Shown in pieces: positions 1 through 7,449 of a DNA stretch of 33,686 nucleotides. A model generated the notes under the pieces. It was not told the DNA's origin. It ran no database searches and was given only the letters and a program-made list of their open reading frames with translations. Position numbers and translations under genes: made by a program. This stretch comes from Candidatus Nealsoniibacteriota bacterium (GTDB taxonomy: Bacteria; Patescibacteriota; Minisyncoccia; Minisyncoccales; PWPS01): positions 142,328 through 176,013 of the forward strand of contig PWNV01000020.1 of assembly GCA_003557645.1 (NCBI GenBank), written 5' to 3'. Numbering within the stretch: position 1 is the stretch's first letter; every line of letters begins with the position of its first letter.

Positions 1-2
1 AG

Positions 3-1115
3 TGCCAAAGTTGTAATACCAGGATTAGAGTAGATCACGCTCTCGAGGATCAAGGAGTTGAAGCAGATGATAAAATGACACAAGAAGAGATCACTCAGTT
101 GTTTGAAAAGCACAAAGCACAAATAACTTGTCCTGAATGTAAAGCTTCTTCGTTTACATCTCCAAGACAATTCAACTTACTAGTAAAATCAAATTTAGGA
201 AACTTCACCGAAGACATGAACAAATCTCCTGTTTATCTTCGGGGAGAAACCTGTCAAGGTATTTACGTTAACTTTTTAAATGTTCTAAACTCTATGCGCG
301 TCAAGGTTCCCTTTGGAATTGCGCAGATAGGAAAAGCTTTTCGCAACGAGGTTACAGCCAGACAGTTTGTATTTCGAACACGCGAATTTGAGCAAATGGA
401 GTTTCAATACTTTACTCACCCCAAGGACGATATAGAGGAATACGAAAAATTAAAAAAAGAACGTTGGAACTTCTGGATAAAGATGGGTCTCTCCGAAAAA
501 AACTTGCAATGGAAACGTCATCCTAAGCTCGCATTTTATGCTAAAGATGCATATGACATTGAGTACAATTATCCGATCGGATGGAAAGAGCTGGAAGGTG
601 TTCATGCAAGAGGTAATTATGATTTAAGTCAGCATGATAAGTTTTCTGAAGCTAAAATAACTTACACTGATCCCGTTACCAAAGAAACATTTACGCCGCA
701 CGTAGCAGAAGCTTCTTCAGGAGTAGAGAGAGCTGTTTTTGCAATTCTGTGCGAAGCTTACACTCATGAAGAACTAGACAACGGAGAATCTAGAATTGTA
801 ATGAAGTTTAACAAGCAACTGGCTCCTATTAAGGTTGCTGTGCTACCACTTTTAAGCAGTAACTCTGATCTTGTTAAAAAAGCAAATGAAATCTTTGATA
901 CTCTTCGGTCTAAGTTTATGTGCCAGTTTGATGTCACTGGTAGTATCGGTAAGCGATATCGTCGTCAAGACGAAATTGGAACACCTTTATGTATTACTAT
1001 TGATTTTGATACCCTTAAAGACAACACTGTCACGATCCGTGATCGTGACAGCATGAAACAACAACGTATCTCTGTCGACAAACTAGAGAGCCTTCTCAGA
1101 GAAGAACTCTCCTAA
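3..1115 (+). CDS. glyQS: Glycyl-tRNA synthetase, 5'-truncated by window edge
   Basis: Charges tRNA-Gly with glycine (class II, dimeric type, cytosolic). The reading frame is open to the left edge, so the first internal ATG at 75 is not the start and the N-terminal part lies outside. Visible are CQSC near the edge and CPEC about 35 residues later, which together look like the zinc-binding insert of this family. Class II motif 2 is seen as GKAFRNE followed by REFEQMEFQYF, motif 3 as SSGVERAVFAIL, and a C-terminal anticodon-binding domain begins at APIKVAVLPL and ends with the conserved TVTIRDRDSMKQQR. It runs towards the thioredoxin-like gene with 4 nt between the stops. A perfect hairpin lies inside the coding sequence at 1027-1051. 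The identification is secure; only the start is missing. Confidence 0.95.
   Translation, partial: CQSCNTRIRVDHALEDQGVEADDKMTQEEITQLFEKHKAQITCPECKASSFTSPRQFNLLVKSNLGNFTEDMNKSPVYLRGETCQGIYVNFLNVLNSMRVKVPFGIAQIGKAFRNEVTARQFVFRTREFEQMEFQYFTHPKDDIEEYEKLKKERWNFWIKMGLSEKNLQWKRHPKLAFYAKDAYDIEYNYPIGWKELEGVHARGNYDLSQHDKFSEAKITYTDPVTKETFTPHVAEASSGVERAVFAILCEAYTHEELDNGESRIVMKFNKQLAPIKVAVLPLLSSNSDLVKKANEIFDTLRSKFMCQFDVTGSIGKRYRRQDEIGTPLCITIDFDTLKDNTVTIRDRDSMKQQRISVDKLESLLREELS
1027..1051. repeat. Perfect 11-bp inverted repeat inside glyQS
   Basis: CTGTCACGATC, then CGT, then GATCGTGACAG. The arms are perfect with a 3-nt loop, about 60 nt before the glyQS stop. They encode the conserved V-T-I-R-D-R-D stretch, so the structure depends on codon choice. 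It could form an mRNA hairpin near the 3' end; no U-tract follows, so it is not a standard terminator. Confidence 0.6.
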
Positions 1116-1119
1116 TAAG

Positions 1120-1548
1120 TTACATCTCACAACCAACCTTTTCTGCGAGCTCTTGTGGGTATCTGTTGCTTCTACAAATCTCCCCTTCAATTTGTACCTC
1201 TGGAACAGCCGTTCCATGCATCTCTTCACGACACCTCTCTTCTTCCTCTGTGCACTCCACGTAAATAGGGGCGATCATATCATACCCTCCGAAACGTTCT
1301 ACTACATCTGAACATGCAGGGCACCACGCGGACCCGTAGATAACCACTCCTTTCTCTTCCAAGCAACTTACAAGTTCAGTCATTTCTTCATTCATAAAAT
1401 CATTGCTCTCAGTAATATTATTTTCTTCAGATAATTTTATTTCCGGAAAAACGATACCTGCTCTTCCGTTCCCTTCCCCCGCTGTCATATAAAAAGCTCC
1501 CGCAATGATAAGAGCCCCTACACCAACTGCCATTATATTTTTTTTCAT
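1120..1548 (-). CDS. Membrane-anchored thioredoxin-like protein (CPAC)
   Basis: 142 residues. Residues about 4-22 form one hydrophobic segment (signal anchor or uncleaved signal peptide), so the rest should lie outside the membrane. The sequence VVIYGSAWCPACSDVVERFG carries the CxxC active site C76-P-A-C79, and TAVPEVQIEG supplies the cis-proline of the thioredoxin fold. The pattern resembles the thioredoxin domains linked to VKOR-type oxidoreductases. Two more cysteine pairs (CTEEEERC and the C-terminal ICRS/GCEM) are unusual for a simple thioredoxin and may form structural disulfides. A role in extracytoplasmic disulfide chemistry is inferred; no DsbB or VKOR partner is visible here. The ATG is preceded by a poor ribosome site and sits 11 nt from a plausible -10 box. 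Confidence 0.8.
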   Translation of the reverse strand: MKKNIMAVGVGALIIAGAFYMTAGEGNGRAGIVFPEIKLSEENNITESNDFMNEEMTELVSCLEEKGVVIYGSAWCPACSDVVERFGGYDMIAPIYVECTEEEERCREEMHGTAVPEVQIEGEICRSNRYPQELAEKVGCEM

Positions 1549-1559
1549 ATTTTTATTAA

Positions 1560-1587
1560 TTATTACAATAAACCACTACCTTCACAA
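1560..1587 (-). promoter_or_regulatory. Putative promoter of thioredoxin-like gene
   Basis: On the minus strand TTGTGA (1582-1587), 16 nt, then TAATAA (1560-1565). The -10 box lies 11 nt from the ATG at 1548, so the untranslated leader would be about 5 nt. Confidence 0.4.
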
Positions 1588-1640
1588 ACTATCACATCTC
1601 CTTTCTTTTTTCAAGATAAGGTCATAATTTTCTCATAAAG

Positions 1641-1665
1641 GAATGCTGTCTAAGAGACAGCATTC
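1641..1665 (-). terminator. 11-bp hairpin downstream of the 135-aa gene
   Basis: Perfect arms GAATGCTGTCT and AGACAGCATTC with a 3-nt loop. On the minus strand the hairpin is followed by CCTTTAT, so the U-tract is weak. A TAG in the frame of the upstream gene sits at the loop and 3' arm, but because of the tandem duplication the gene now stops one repeat earlier, at 1692. Confidence 0.45.
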
Positions 1666-1729
1666 AGAAGCCTTTCTTCAATTTTCACTGCCTAAGAGAC
1701 AGCATTCAGAAGCCTTTCTTCAATTTTCA
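1646..1729. repeat. 42-bp tandem duplication (2 copies, 1 mismatch)
   Basis: Copies 1646-1687 and 1688-1729 are identical except at position 1649/1691 (T/C). The unit length is a multiple of 3 and covers the last codons and stop of the minus-strand gene ending at 1692, so the peptide KIEERLLNAVS plus stop is encoded again, in frame, just after the real stop. Only two copies and no spacers are present, so this is not a CRISPR array. Confidence 0.9.
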
Positions 1730-2099
1730 GCCTTTTTTCTTTGGATAAAGAAGCTTGGGTGTACCTTAATAGTGCCATTGCTTCTATGTCGTCCTTTGCC
1801 TTTGCTTTGTAAAAATGTTTTAGATACTTCCCTTTAATTAATTTCTTTCTCTCTTCTTTATCAATATTTTCTAGAACATCGAGGCCGTCTCGGAAATATC
1901 CATTCCGGATAAACCAACAAGCAACGCTGATAAGAAGCTTTTTCTTGACTTTGCAGTTCTCCAATTCTCTTAGCTCTTCTATTACCGAGCTAACCTTTCC
2001 TTTTCGGATTAACTTACCCACATAGCGACCAGCTTTTACATTCCCTTGACTCACGTAGAACTTCATTATCCTTAAATATACCACACAAAAGATACTCAA
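1692..2099 (-). CDS. Small helical protein, TPR-like, unknown function
   Basis: 135 residues with a TTG start. The TTG is chosen because a near-perfect Shine-Dalgarno (AAAGGAGGG, 2108-2116) ends 8 nt before it. The first internal ATG, at 2066, has only AAGGA two bases away. The protein is basic, lacks a signal peptide and looks all-helical. A stretch such as NGYFRDGLDVLENI resembles a TPR helix pair, and CWFIRNGYFRDG fits the same reading. No family is recognised. It stands alone, divergent from efp, and its 3' end was duplicated by the 42-bp repeat. It shares its ribosome-site style, TTG start and stop-overlapping hairpin with the genes at 23403-23831 and 28257-28724. Confidence 0.65.
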   Translation of the reverse strand: MSIFCVVYLRIMKFYVSQGNVKAGRYVGKLIRKGKVSSVIEELRELENCKVKKKLLISVACWFIRNGYFRDGLDVLENIDKEERKKLIKGKYLKHFYKAKAKDDIEAMALLRYTQASLSKEKRLKIEERLLNAVS

Positions 2100-2107
2100 A
2101 AATCTTT

Positions 2108-2116
2108 CCCTCCTTT
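2108..2116 (-). promoter_or_regulatory. Strong ribosome binding site with TTG start
   Basis: AAAGGAGGG on the minus strand, 8 nt from the TTG at 2099. It decides the start of the 135-residue gene. A possible -10 box TATAAA lies at 2127-2132, giving a leader of about 20 nt. Confidence 0.7.
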
Positions 2117-2163
2117 AAGGCTGAATTTTATAAAAAAGAACACTTTTCTTACTCCTCTTTTCT

Positions 2164-2172
2164 TGCTATACT
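2164..2172 (+). promoter_or_regulatory. Extended -10 promoter of efp
   Basis: TGCTATACT is a good extended -10 element with no clear -35. The start site should be near 2179, leaving a 28-nt A-rich leader without Shine-Dalgarno before the efp ATG at 2207. Confidence 0.55.
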
Positions 2173-2206
2173 ATACCACCTAAATAAAAATATGTAAAGC
2201 AAAAAA

Positions 2207-2773
2207 ATGTTAAAACATACAGAAATTAAAAAAGGGAAATTAATTATTCTAGATAATGAACCTTATGAAGTCATTCTTCACTCACACAAAGTAAAGGGTA
2301 GAGGAAACTCTGTCATGCAAACTCGTCTCAAAAATATCAAAACAAGTAGAGTTTTGCAAAAATCATTTCATTCTAGTGAAGATGTAGAGGAAGCAGAAAT
2401 TGAGAAACTTAAAGCACGTTTTGTTTATGCTAATCGTGATAAGTGCGTTTTTCATAAGGAGGGAGATCCTTCTTATCGCTTCGCCCTTACAGATGAACAG
2501 ATAGAGCAAAAGCAAGAGTATTTAACAGGTAACACCCCCGTTACTGCTCTTCTTTTCAAGAATCATATAATTAATATTTCTATTCCCATAAAAATGAATT
2601 TAAAAGTGAAAGAAGCTCCTCCTGGAGTAAAAGGAAACAGCGCTGAGGGAGGAACAAAAATAGTAACTCTTGAAACTGGAAAAGATATAAACGTCCCTCT
2701 TTTCATTGAAGCGGGAGATGTTGTAGAAGTAAACACGGAAACAGGAGAATACGTAAGAAGAGTTAAAGAGTAA
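2207..2773 (+). CDS. efp: Elongation factor P
   Basis: EF-P binds the ribosome between the P and E sites and relieves stalling on polyproline runs. At 188 residues it has the family's normal length: KOW-like N-domain (about 1-60), an OB domain, and a C-terminal OB domain ending with the signature from GGTKIVTLETGKDINVP to TGEYVRRVK. The loop that reaches the peptidyl-transferase centre reads KVKGRGNSV, so the tip residue (Lys34 of E. coli, Arg32 of Pseudomonas) is Arg32 here. No EpmA/B or EarP modification gene is visible in the window. Its 3' end overlaps the end of the convergent helicase gene by 11 bp. Confidence 0.95.
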   Translation: MLKHTEIKKGKLIILDNEPYEVILHSHKVKGRGNSVMQTRLKNIKTSRVLQKSFHSSEDVEEAEIEKLKARFVYANRDKCVFHKEGDPSYRFALTDEQIEQKQEYLTGNTPVTALLFKNHIINISIPIKMNLKVKEAPPGVKGNSAEGGTKIVTLETGKDINVPLFIEAGDVVEVNTETGEYVRRVKE

Positions 2774-4688
2774 TCTCTTTTTTACAAGAATGATAAGTCC
2801 CCTCTTCTTTTATGAATTGAAATAATTTTTTGAAAACAGGATGAGAGGAAAGAGTGGATGAGTCTCCGATAATAATAAGCTTTCTTTTTGCTCTCGTAAG
2901 AGAGACGTTTAGTCTTCGCATATCTCTCAAAAATCCTATTCTTTTTTCTTTATTGCTACGAACCAAGGAAAGAATCATAGCCTCTCTCTCCTGCCCCTGA
3001 AATCCATCAACTGTATGAACTTTGACACTCAATTCTTGCCGCAATAATTCTACTTGATCTTCATAAGGGGCAATGACACCTATTTTTTCTTCCTCTACTC
3101 CAAAATTAATCAATTGTAAAATAGCTTTTTTTACTAGACTCGCTTCCAGTTCATTAAAATAAGACCAAGAGTCTTTCTTTTTATTTTCAAATCGAGAAGA
3201 GGATGCAGCAGTATCTATAAAAATAATTGGTAAAGAAAATTCTTTTCCTCCTAAGTCAGAAAGCTTTATATTTTTCACCTCTAAAGAAGGTTTTATTTCT
3301 CCCTCATAAAACTCCTTGCTTGGAAACTTCATTAAAAGCTCATTCATCCTGTATTCCGTATCAAGCAAGCTAGAAGAAAAAGAATATTTTTCAATCAAAG
3401 TCTCAAATAGCGTTATACTAAGATCTCTTGCCTCCTTGCTCACTACTGTAGGTGGAAGCTGTTTATGGTCACCCGCAAGCACAAATCTTGGACATTTAGA
3501 AAGTGGAATAAGAGTACTAGGAAACGTCGCTTGAGAAGCCTCATCAATTACCACTATATCAAATTTAACTTCATCTAAAAGCTCTAAAGCAGCAGATGAG
3601 TTCGTAGACAAAATCACCTCTGCCCTGGAGATAACGTTACGAGCTATCTCTTCTTCTATTGCACGCATTCCTTCAAAATACGCATCTGCTTTTTCTTTTA
3701 AAGATATCCACTTTGCCATTGAAGAGATTTCCTTAGCAGAGATGCCTCTCCTCCCTTTTTTAAAGTAATCAAACTTCATTATCTCCTTGTCACTCATCCC
3801 CCTTCTTTTCATAGGAACGGGTTTTTTATATTTTTTCTGTTCTTCGATCAATTTCTCCCCTTCTTTTTTTAGCTTACAAACAGAAGCATAGTCTTTTTCC
3901 TGCTCTATTAAAAAGGAGAGTGCGTGTTTTTTGAGCTCTTCACTGACGCGCGCAGGATGCCCTATACGAACTATATTTCCTTTTCCTGATAAATTCTCTA
4001 CTAAGTTGTCCACTGCTACATTGCTTTCTGCAGTAGCAAGCACCTTTCTGCCCTTTTTTGCCTCTTGAAGAATAACTTCCGTTATCGTTTTTGTTTTTCC
4101 CGTTCCAAAAGGACCATGAATTAAGAAAAAATCTTCAGCTCCGAGAGCCAAAGAAACTGCTTCCTTCTGCTTCTTGTTTAGTCTGTCGTTTATAAAAGAA
4201 ACATTTTCTCCTGAAGACAACTTAGGAACTCTTTCCCCTTTAAAATAATTGAGAACCTTTTCTCCTTCTTCTGTTATATTATTTAACACGCTCTTCATTC
4301 TTCGAAAAGTAATATCATCAACGTAAAGATCAACACGTAAGTCTTCTAGAGGAAATGAGGGAGTTTCTTTTATCGCTATAATCAAAAATCTGCCCCCAAC
4401 GGCAGTTATCATTCCAGAAAACCCTTCTTTTAATGGCTTTCCTCTACTAATTAGAACCTCGTTTCCTACAGCTATCTCCGTTATAATCTCCTTTTCTCTC
4501 CCTAGCTTTAGTAATTTATAACCCAGCTCTTCACCAATTATTCTCCCTCGTACTCCCAATACCGCTCTTCCTTTCTTTTCTCTCTCTTTTCCGGAAAGAG
4601 AACTTATCTCTCTTTTTTGCTCTTTCATCTCCTCTTTCCTCTCCTTTTCGACTAACCATTTTAATTTTTCAACAAAATCATCACTCAT
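2763..4688 (-). CDS. UPF1/SMUBP2-like superfamily 1B helicase
   Basis: 641-residue ATP-dependent 5'-3' helicase of the UPF1/IGHMBP2/DNA2 group, acting on RNA or DNA. The first 150 or so residues are a charged helix plus a small beta domain (VGNEVLISRGK and the following strands). The helicase core follows: Walker A GPFGTGKT (192-199), motif Ia AESNVAVDNL, Walker B VVIDEASQA, motif III LAGDHKQLPPT, then VIAPYEDQVELL, TVDGFQGQE and LNVSLTRAKRKLIIIGD. The motifs look intact. The ATG follows directly after the RNase HI stop, so the two are translationally linked, which suggests joint work on RNA:DNA hybrids or replication blocks. It is the last gene of the long minus-strand run. The exact substrate cannot be told from sequence. 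Confidence 0.9.
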   Translation of the reverse strand: MSDDFVEKLKWLVEKERKEEMKEQKREISSLSGKEREKKGRAVLGVRGRIIGEELGYKLLKLGREKEIITEIAVGNEVLISRGKPLKEGFSGMITAVGGRFLIIAIKETPSFPLEDLRVDLYVDDITFRRMKSVLNNITEEGEKVLNYFKGERVPKLSSGENVSFINDRLNKKQKEAVSLALGAEDFFLIHGPFGTGKTKTITEVILQEAKKGRKVLATAESNVAVDNLVENLSGKGNIVRIGHPARVSEELKKHALSFLIEQEKDYASVCKLKKEGEKLIEEQKKYKKPVPMKRRGMSDKEIMKFDYFKKGRRGISAKEISSMAKWISLKEKADAYFEGMRAIEEEIARNVISRAEVILSTNSSAALELLDEVKFDIVVIDEASQATFPSTLIPLSKCPRFVLAGDHKQLPPTVVSKEARDLSITLFETLIEKYSFSSSLLDTEYRMNELLMKFPSKEFYEGEIKPSLEVKNIKLSDLGGKEFSLPIIFIDTAASSSRFENKKKDSWSYFNELEASLVKKAILQLINFGVEEEKIGVIAPYEDQVELLRQELSVKVHTVDGFQGQEREAMILSLVRSNKEKRIGFLRDMRRLNVSLTRAKRKLIIIGDSSTLSSHPVFKKLFQFIKEEGTYHSCKKEITL

Positions 4689-5132
4689 TTAAAAAAGCTT
4701 GCTTTCTTTCTTTTCTTTGTCGAGGGCTTCGTTTACTAAGCGGTCGGCCTCTTTGTTAGAGTTTCGAGAAACCGCTTTAAATTTTACCTTTTTGAAGTCA
4801 AGACATAAGTTCCAAAGCTTTAGAAAAAGTGGTTGCAATTTTTCATTTTCTATCTTGTACTTTCCCTGCATATGATTTACAAGAAGTTCGGAATCAGAGC
4901 ACAAAGTTACCTCTGTTTCCTTGGCAAGCCTTTTGCCAAATTGTCCTTTAAATTTTTCTAAGGCTAAAATAACTGCTTCATACTCAGCCTGATTATTTGT
5001 CATTTTATCTCCAAGATACTTCTCGTACTTTCGGACTATTTCTTTTTTCTCATTATAAAAAACTCCTCCCGCAGCCGCTGGTCCCGGGTTGCCTCTTGCT
5101 CCTCCGTCAGTATAGATTATTATTTTTTTCAT
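4689..5132 (-). CDS. rnhA: Ribonuclease HI
   Basis: 147 residues. Cleaves the RNA strand of RNA:DNA hybrids (R-loops, primers). All four acidic catalytic residues of the DEDD set are visible: D9 in YTDGGARGNPGPA, E50 in NNQAEYEAV, D80 in LCSDSELLV and D130 near the C-terminus in NSNKEADRLVNEAL. The length is that of a plain catalytic domain without an extra hybrid-binding module. It overlaps the upstream DHH exonuclease gene by 26 nt, and its stop touches the helicase ATG, so all three nucleic-acid enzymes are probably made from one message. Confidence 0.95.
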   Translation of the reverse strand: MKKIIIYTDGGARGNPGPAAAGGVFYNEKKEIVRKYEKYLGDKMTNNQAEYEAVILALEKFKGQFGKRLAKETEVTLCSDSELLVNHMQGKYKIENEKLQPLFLKLWNLCLDFKKVKFKAVSRNSNKEADRLVNEALDKEKKESKLF

Positions 5133-6237
5133 TCTTTTTAAAATAATTAATTAGGCAGCTCTTAAATTCCTCCAATTTTTCATTTTTTACCACAAATCCC
5201 GCTGCTTCTGGGTGTCCACCATAAGCTTCCAAGTAATTCTGACACTTGTCCATTGCTTCAACAGCATCATATCCAGAAGGTACTCTTGCTGAACCTCTGC
5301 TTACATCTCCTGTTTTAGCACATAAAAATATTGGTTTTTTAATTTTCTTGATAACGCGAGAAGCGATCGAGCCAGCAAAATGAGATAAAAAATCTCCTTG
5401 TTCAAAAATAATAACGTCCTCATCAGAAGTTTTCCGAAGTATCTCTTCGGAGGAGTTTGTGATCTCCTTACTTCTTTCTTGTAGCTCTGTTTCAAGTCTT
5501 TCTATTATTTGCTCAATTTCTTTTCTTTGTTCTGCAGTAAGTAAAAGAAAGCAATCATTAACATTTCCCTTGGGATTAGTTATGTTCAGAAGAGAAACTG
5601 CTCTTTCTATAAAATTTTCCGCAATATGTTCTCTTATAACAGAAAACGGCAGTTCTCTTGACTCTAAAAGAAGTGGAATTCCCTCTTCAAGAATTTCTTT
5701 GTTATCTTCTTTTTTTGGAACCATATCTGCAATCGTTCCCAAGGAAGCAAGCATTAAAAAACGATCTTTAGCTTCAGAGAAACTATTGCCAAGAAACTCT
5801 TCTGCTAATTTATAAACGATTCCTACGTTGGCTAGTTTTTTAAAAGGATAATCATCTCCCGCTTGTTTTGGGTTTAAAATGATAGATGCCTCCGGCAATT
5901 GTGATAGTGTTTTGTGATGATCAACAATAAAAACATCAAAACCCTCTTCCTTTGCAAATTTTATGCCCTTAAAATTAGTTATTCCACAGTCAAGGGTGAT
6001 AAGTAGAGCGGGAGTCTCGTTCTGCATAAAAGAAACTGCTGCCTCAGTCATTCCGTGCCCCCAATCCTCTCTACGAGACAGGTACACGGAAGCGCTTCCC
6101 CCTCTTTTTTCAATCGCTTCTTTTAAAATAATAGCAGAAGTAACTCCATCCAAATCCGAATCTCCGAAAAGCACAATGTTCTCTCCTTCTTCCACTGCTC
6201 TTTTGATCCTGCTAGATAATTTCTCTAGGTTTTTCAT
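5107..6237 (-). CDS. DHH-family exonuclease, short RecJ-like
   Basis: 376 residues, clearly shorter than classical RecJ (about 570). Motif I is GDSDLDGVTS (D26, D28, D30), the next aspartate is in TLDCGITN (D83), and the DHH motif is VDHHKT (106-111). The DHHA1 domain motif is GGHPEAAGF near residue 340. The core therefore matches a manganese-dependent 5'-3' single-strand exonuclease, but the C-terminal OB-fold part of RecJ is missing. It could instead be a phosphodiesterase of the same superfamily; the neighbouring rnhA and helicase favour DNA repair. Its ATG overlaps the pgk stop (ATGA). Confidence 0.85.
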   Translation of the reverse strand: MKNLEKLSSRIKRAVEEGENIVLFGDSDLDGVTSAIILKEAIEKRGGSASVYLSRREDWGHGMTEAAVSFMQNETPALLITLDCGITNFKGIKFAKEEGFDVFIVDHHKTLSQLPEASIILNPKQAGDDYPFKKLANVGIVYKLAEEFLGNSFSEAKDRFLMLASLGTIADMVPKKEDNKEILEEGIPLLLESRELPFSVIREHIAENFIERAVSLLNITNPKGNVNDCFLLLTAEQRKEIEQIIERLETELQERSKEITNSSEEILRKTSDEDVIIFEQGDFLSHFAGSIASRVIKKIKKPIFLCAKTGDVSRGSARVPSGYDAVEAMDKCQNYLEAYGGHPEAAGFVVKNEKLEEFKSCLINYFKKNEKNNNLY

Positions 6238-7448
6238 GATAGTGCATCAACTCCAGGCATAAAACCATTGCTTAGATAAGTAAGAAGAGCTCCACCACCG
6301 CAAGAAATATGATCCATCTCATCAGAAAAACCAAATTTCGAAATAGCATTACCTGTGTCTCCTCCTCCAATGATTTTGATAGCTTGCCGATTTCTTGAAA
6401 TTTCAAGAGCAATTTCACGAGTTCCCTTTTCAAAGTTCTTTTCTTCAAAATATCCCATGGGACCAGCCCAAACAATAGTTTTTGCGCCACTAATAATCTC
6501 TCTAAACATTCTCCTGGTCTCCGTTCCGATGTCAAGAATATCTTCTTCTTCTCGAACTCTTCCAGGTGCAGTCTCTCGAATATATGTCTCCCCTGTTTTA
6601 TCTGAAGAAACATCCACATCTACCGGAAAGTGCATTTTGGGAGAAGTAAGCTCTATTCCTTCTGCTGCATCCACAATTTCTTTTTCTGGCCAGGGACTGT
6701 TTAAATTTATTTTTTTGACTACGAGAATGGTATTAATAATCTTCCCTCCAAGAAGAACATGATCTGCCTCTTTTAGAAAATGCTTAATAACCTTAATCTT
6801 TGACTGCACCTTTGCTCCTCCAATAATAACCGCCAGTGGACGTTCAGGGCTTTTCTTTACTCTGCTTAAAATTCTAAGCTCTTTTTCCATTATTATACCA
6901 GCAGCAGAAGGAATCATCCGAGGAAGCAAAGCTATAGAGGCATGATTTCTGTGAGCAACTGAAAAAGCATCATTAATATAAACATCCGCTAAAGAAGAAA
7001 GTTTTTTAGCAAACTCTTCTTTACACTCTTCTTCTTCTTTGTAAATACGCAAATTTTCCAGGAGAAGAATGTCTCTCTCTTTCATGTTGCTAATCTCCTT
7101 CTCAACTTTTTCTCCGATACAGTCATCAATAAACTTTACTTCTTTCTTGAGTAATGAGGATAGTCTTTGTTTTACAACAACAAGACTTCCTTCCTTCTTA
7201 CGGGAAGAAAAAAGTTTTCTCCAAATTGATGCTTTCTTTGTAATTTCTCTCTTCTCTTCTGTCTTCTTGGAGCGATGACTAATCAAAATAACTTTTGCAT
7301 TGTTCTCTAGTAAGTAGTTAATTGTAGGTAGAGCTTGTTTTAGCCTTGTATCGCTAGCAATATCACCATTTTCTTTTAATGGAACATTAAAATCAACTCG
7401 CACTAAAACGCGCTTGTTTGCCACCTCAATTTGATCTATATAACGCAT
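6234..7448 (-). CDS. pgk: Phosphoglycerate kinase
   Basis: 404 residues. Makes ATP and 3-phosphoglycerate from 1,3-bisphosphoglycerate (lower glycolysis). Recognised by VRVDFNVPL, DTRLKQALPTI, LLLENLRIY, the substrate motif HRNHAS, GGAKVQSKI, VWAGPMGYFE, GGGDTGNA and the C-terminal SCGGGALLTYLSNG. Odd points: the usual SHLGRP substrate loop reads SHRSKK, which changes the normally conserved Arg to Lys, and the following segment is about 15 residues longer and strongly basic. The other basic-patch residues and the nucleotide site look present. It lies in an operon of DNA-handling genes, not with other glycolytic genes, overlaps the exonuclease by 4 nt and starts 1 nt after the ATPase gene. Confidence 0.95.
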   Translation of the reverse strand: MRYIDQIEVANKRVLVRVDFNVPLKENGDIASDTRLKQALPTINYLLENNAKVILISHRSKKTEEKREITKKASIWRKLFSSRKKEGSLVVVKQRLSSLLKKEVKFIDDCIGEKVEKEISNMKERDILLLENLRIYKEEEECKEEFAKKLSSLADVYINDAFSVAHRNHASIALLPRMIPSAAGIIMEKELRILSRVKKSPERPLAVIIGGAKVQSKIKVIKHFLKEADHVLLGGKIINTILVVKKINLNSPWPEKEIVDAAEGIELTSPKMHFPVDVDVSSDKTGETYIRETAPGRVREEEDILDIGTETRRMFREIISGAKTIVWAGPMGYFEEKNFEKGTREIALEISRNRQAIKIIGGGDTGNAISKFGFSDEMDHISCGGGALLTYLSNGFMPGVDALS

Positions 7449-7449
7449 A

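Noticed and set aside
1641-1729. Possible CRISPR remnant
   Set aside because: Two directly adjacent copies with no spacers and no cas genes nearby; it is a simple tandem duplication that includes coding sequence.
1643-1837. 64-codon plus-strand frame with repeated peptide KRQHSEAFLQFS
   Set aside because: The repeat is the reverse-strand reading of the 42-bp tandem duplication; there is no ribosome site or promoter, and it lies over a better-supported minus-strand gene.
5459-5815. 118-codon plus-strand frame opposite the DHH exonuclease
   Set aside because: Shadow of a conserved gene: serine- and leucine-rich composition, no ribosome site, no promoter. The same holds for the plus-strand frames at 24893-25219, 28640-29101 and 6355-6762.
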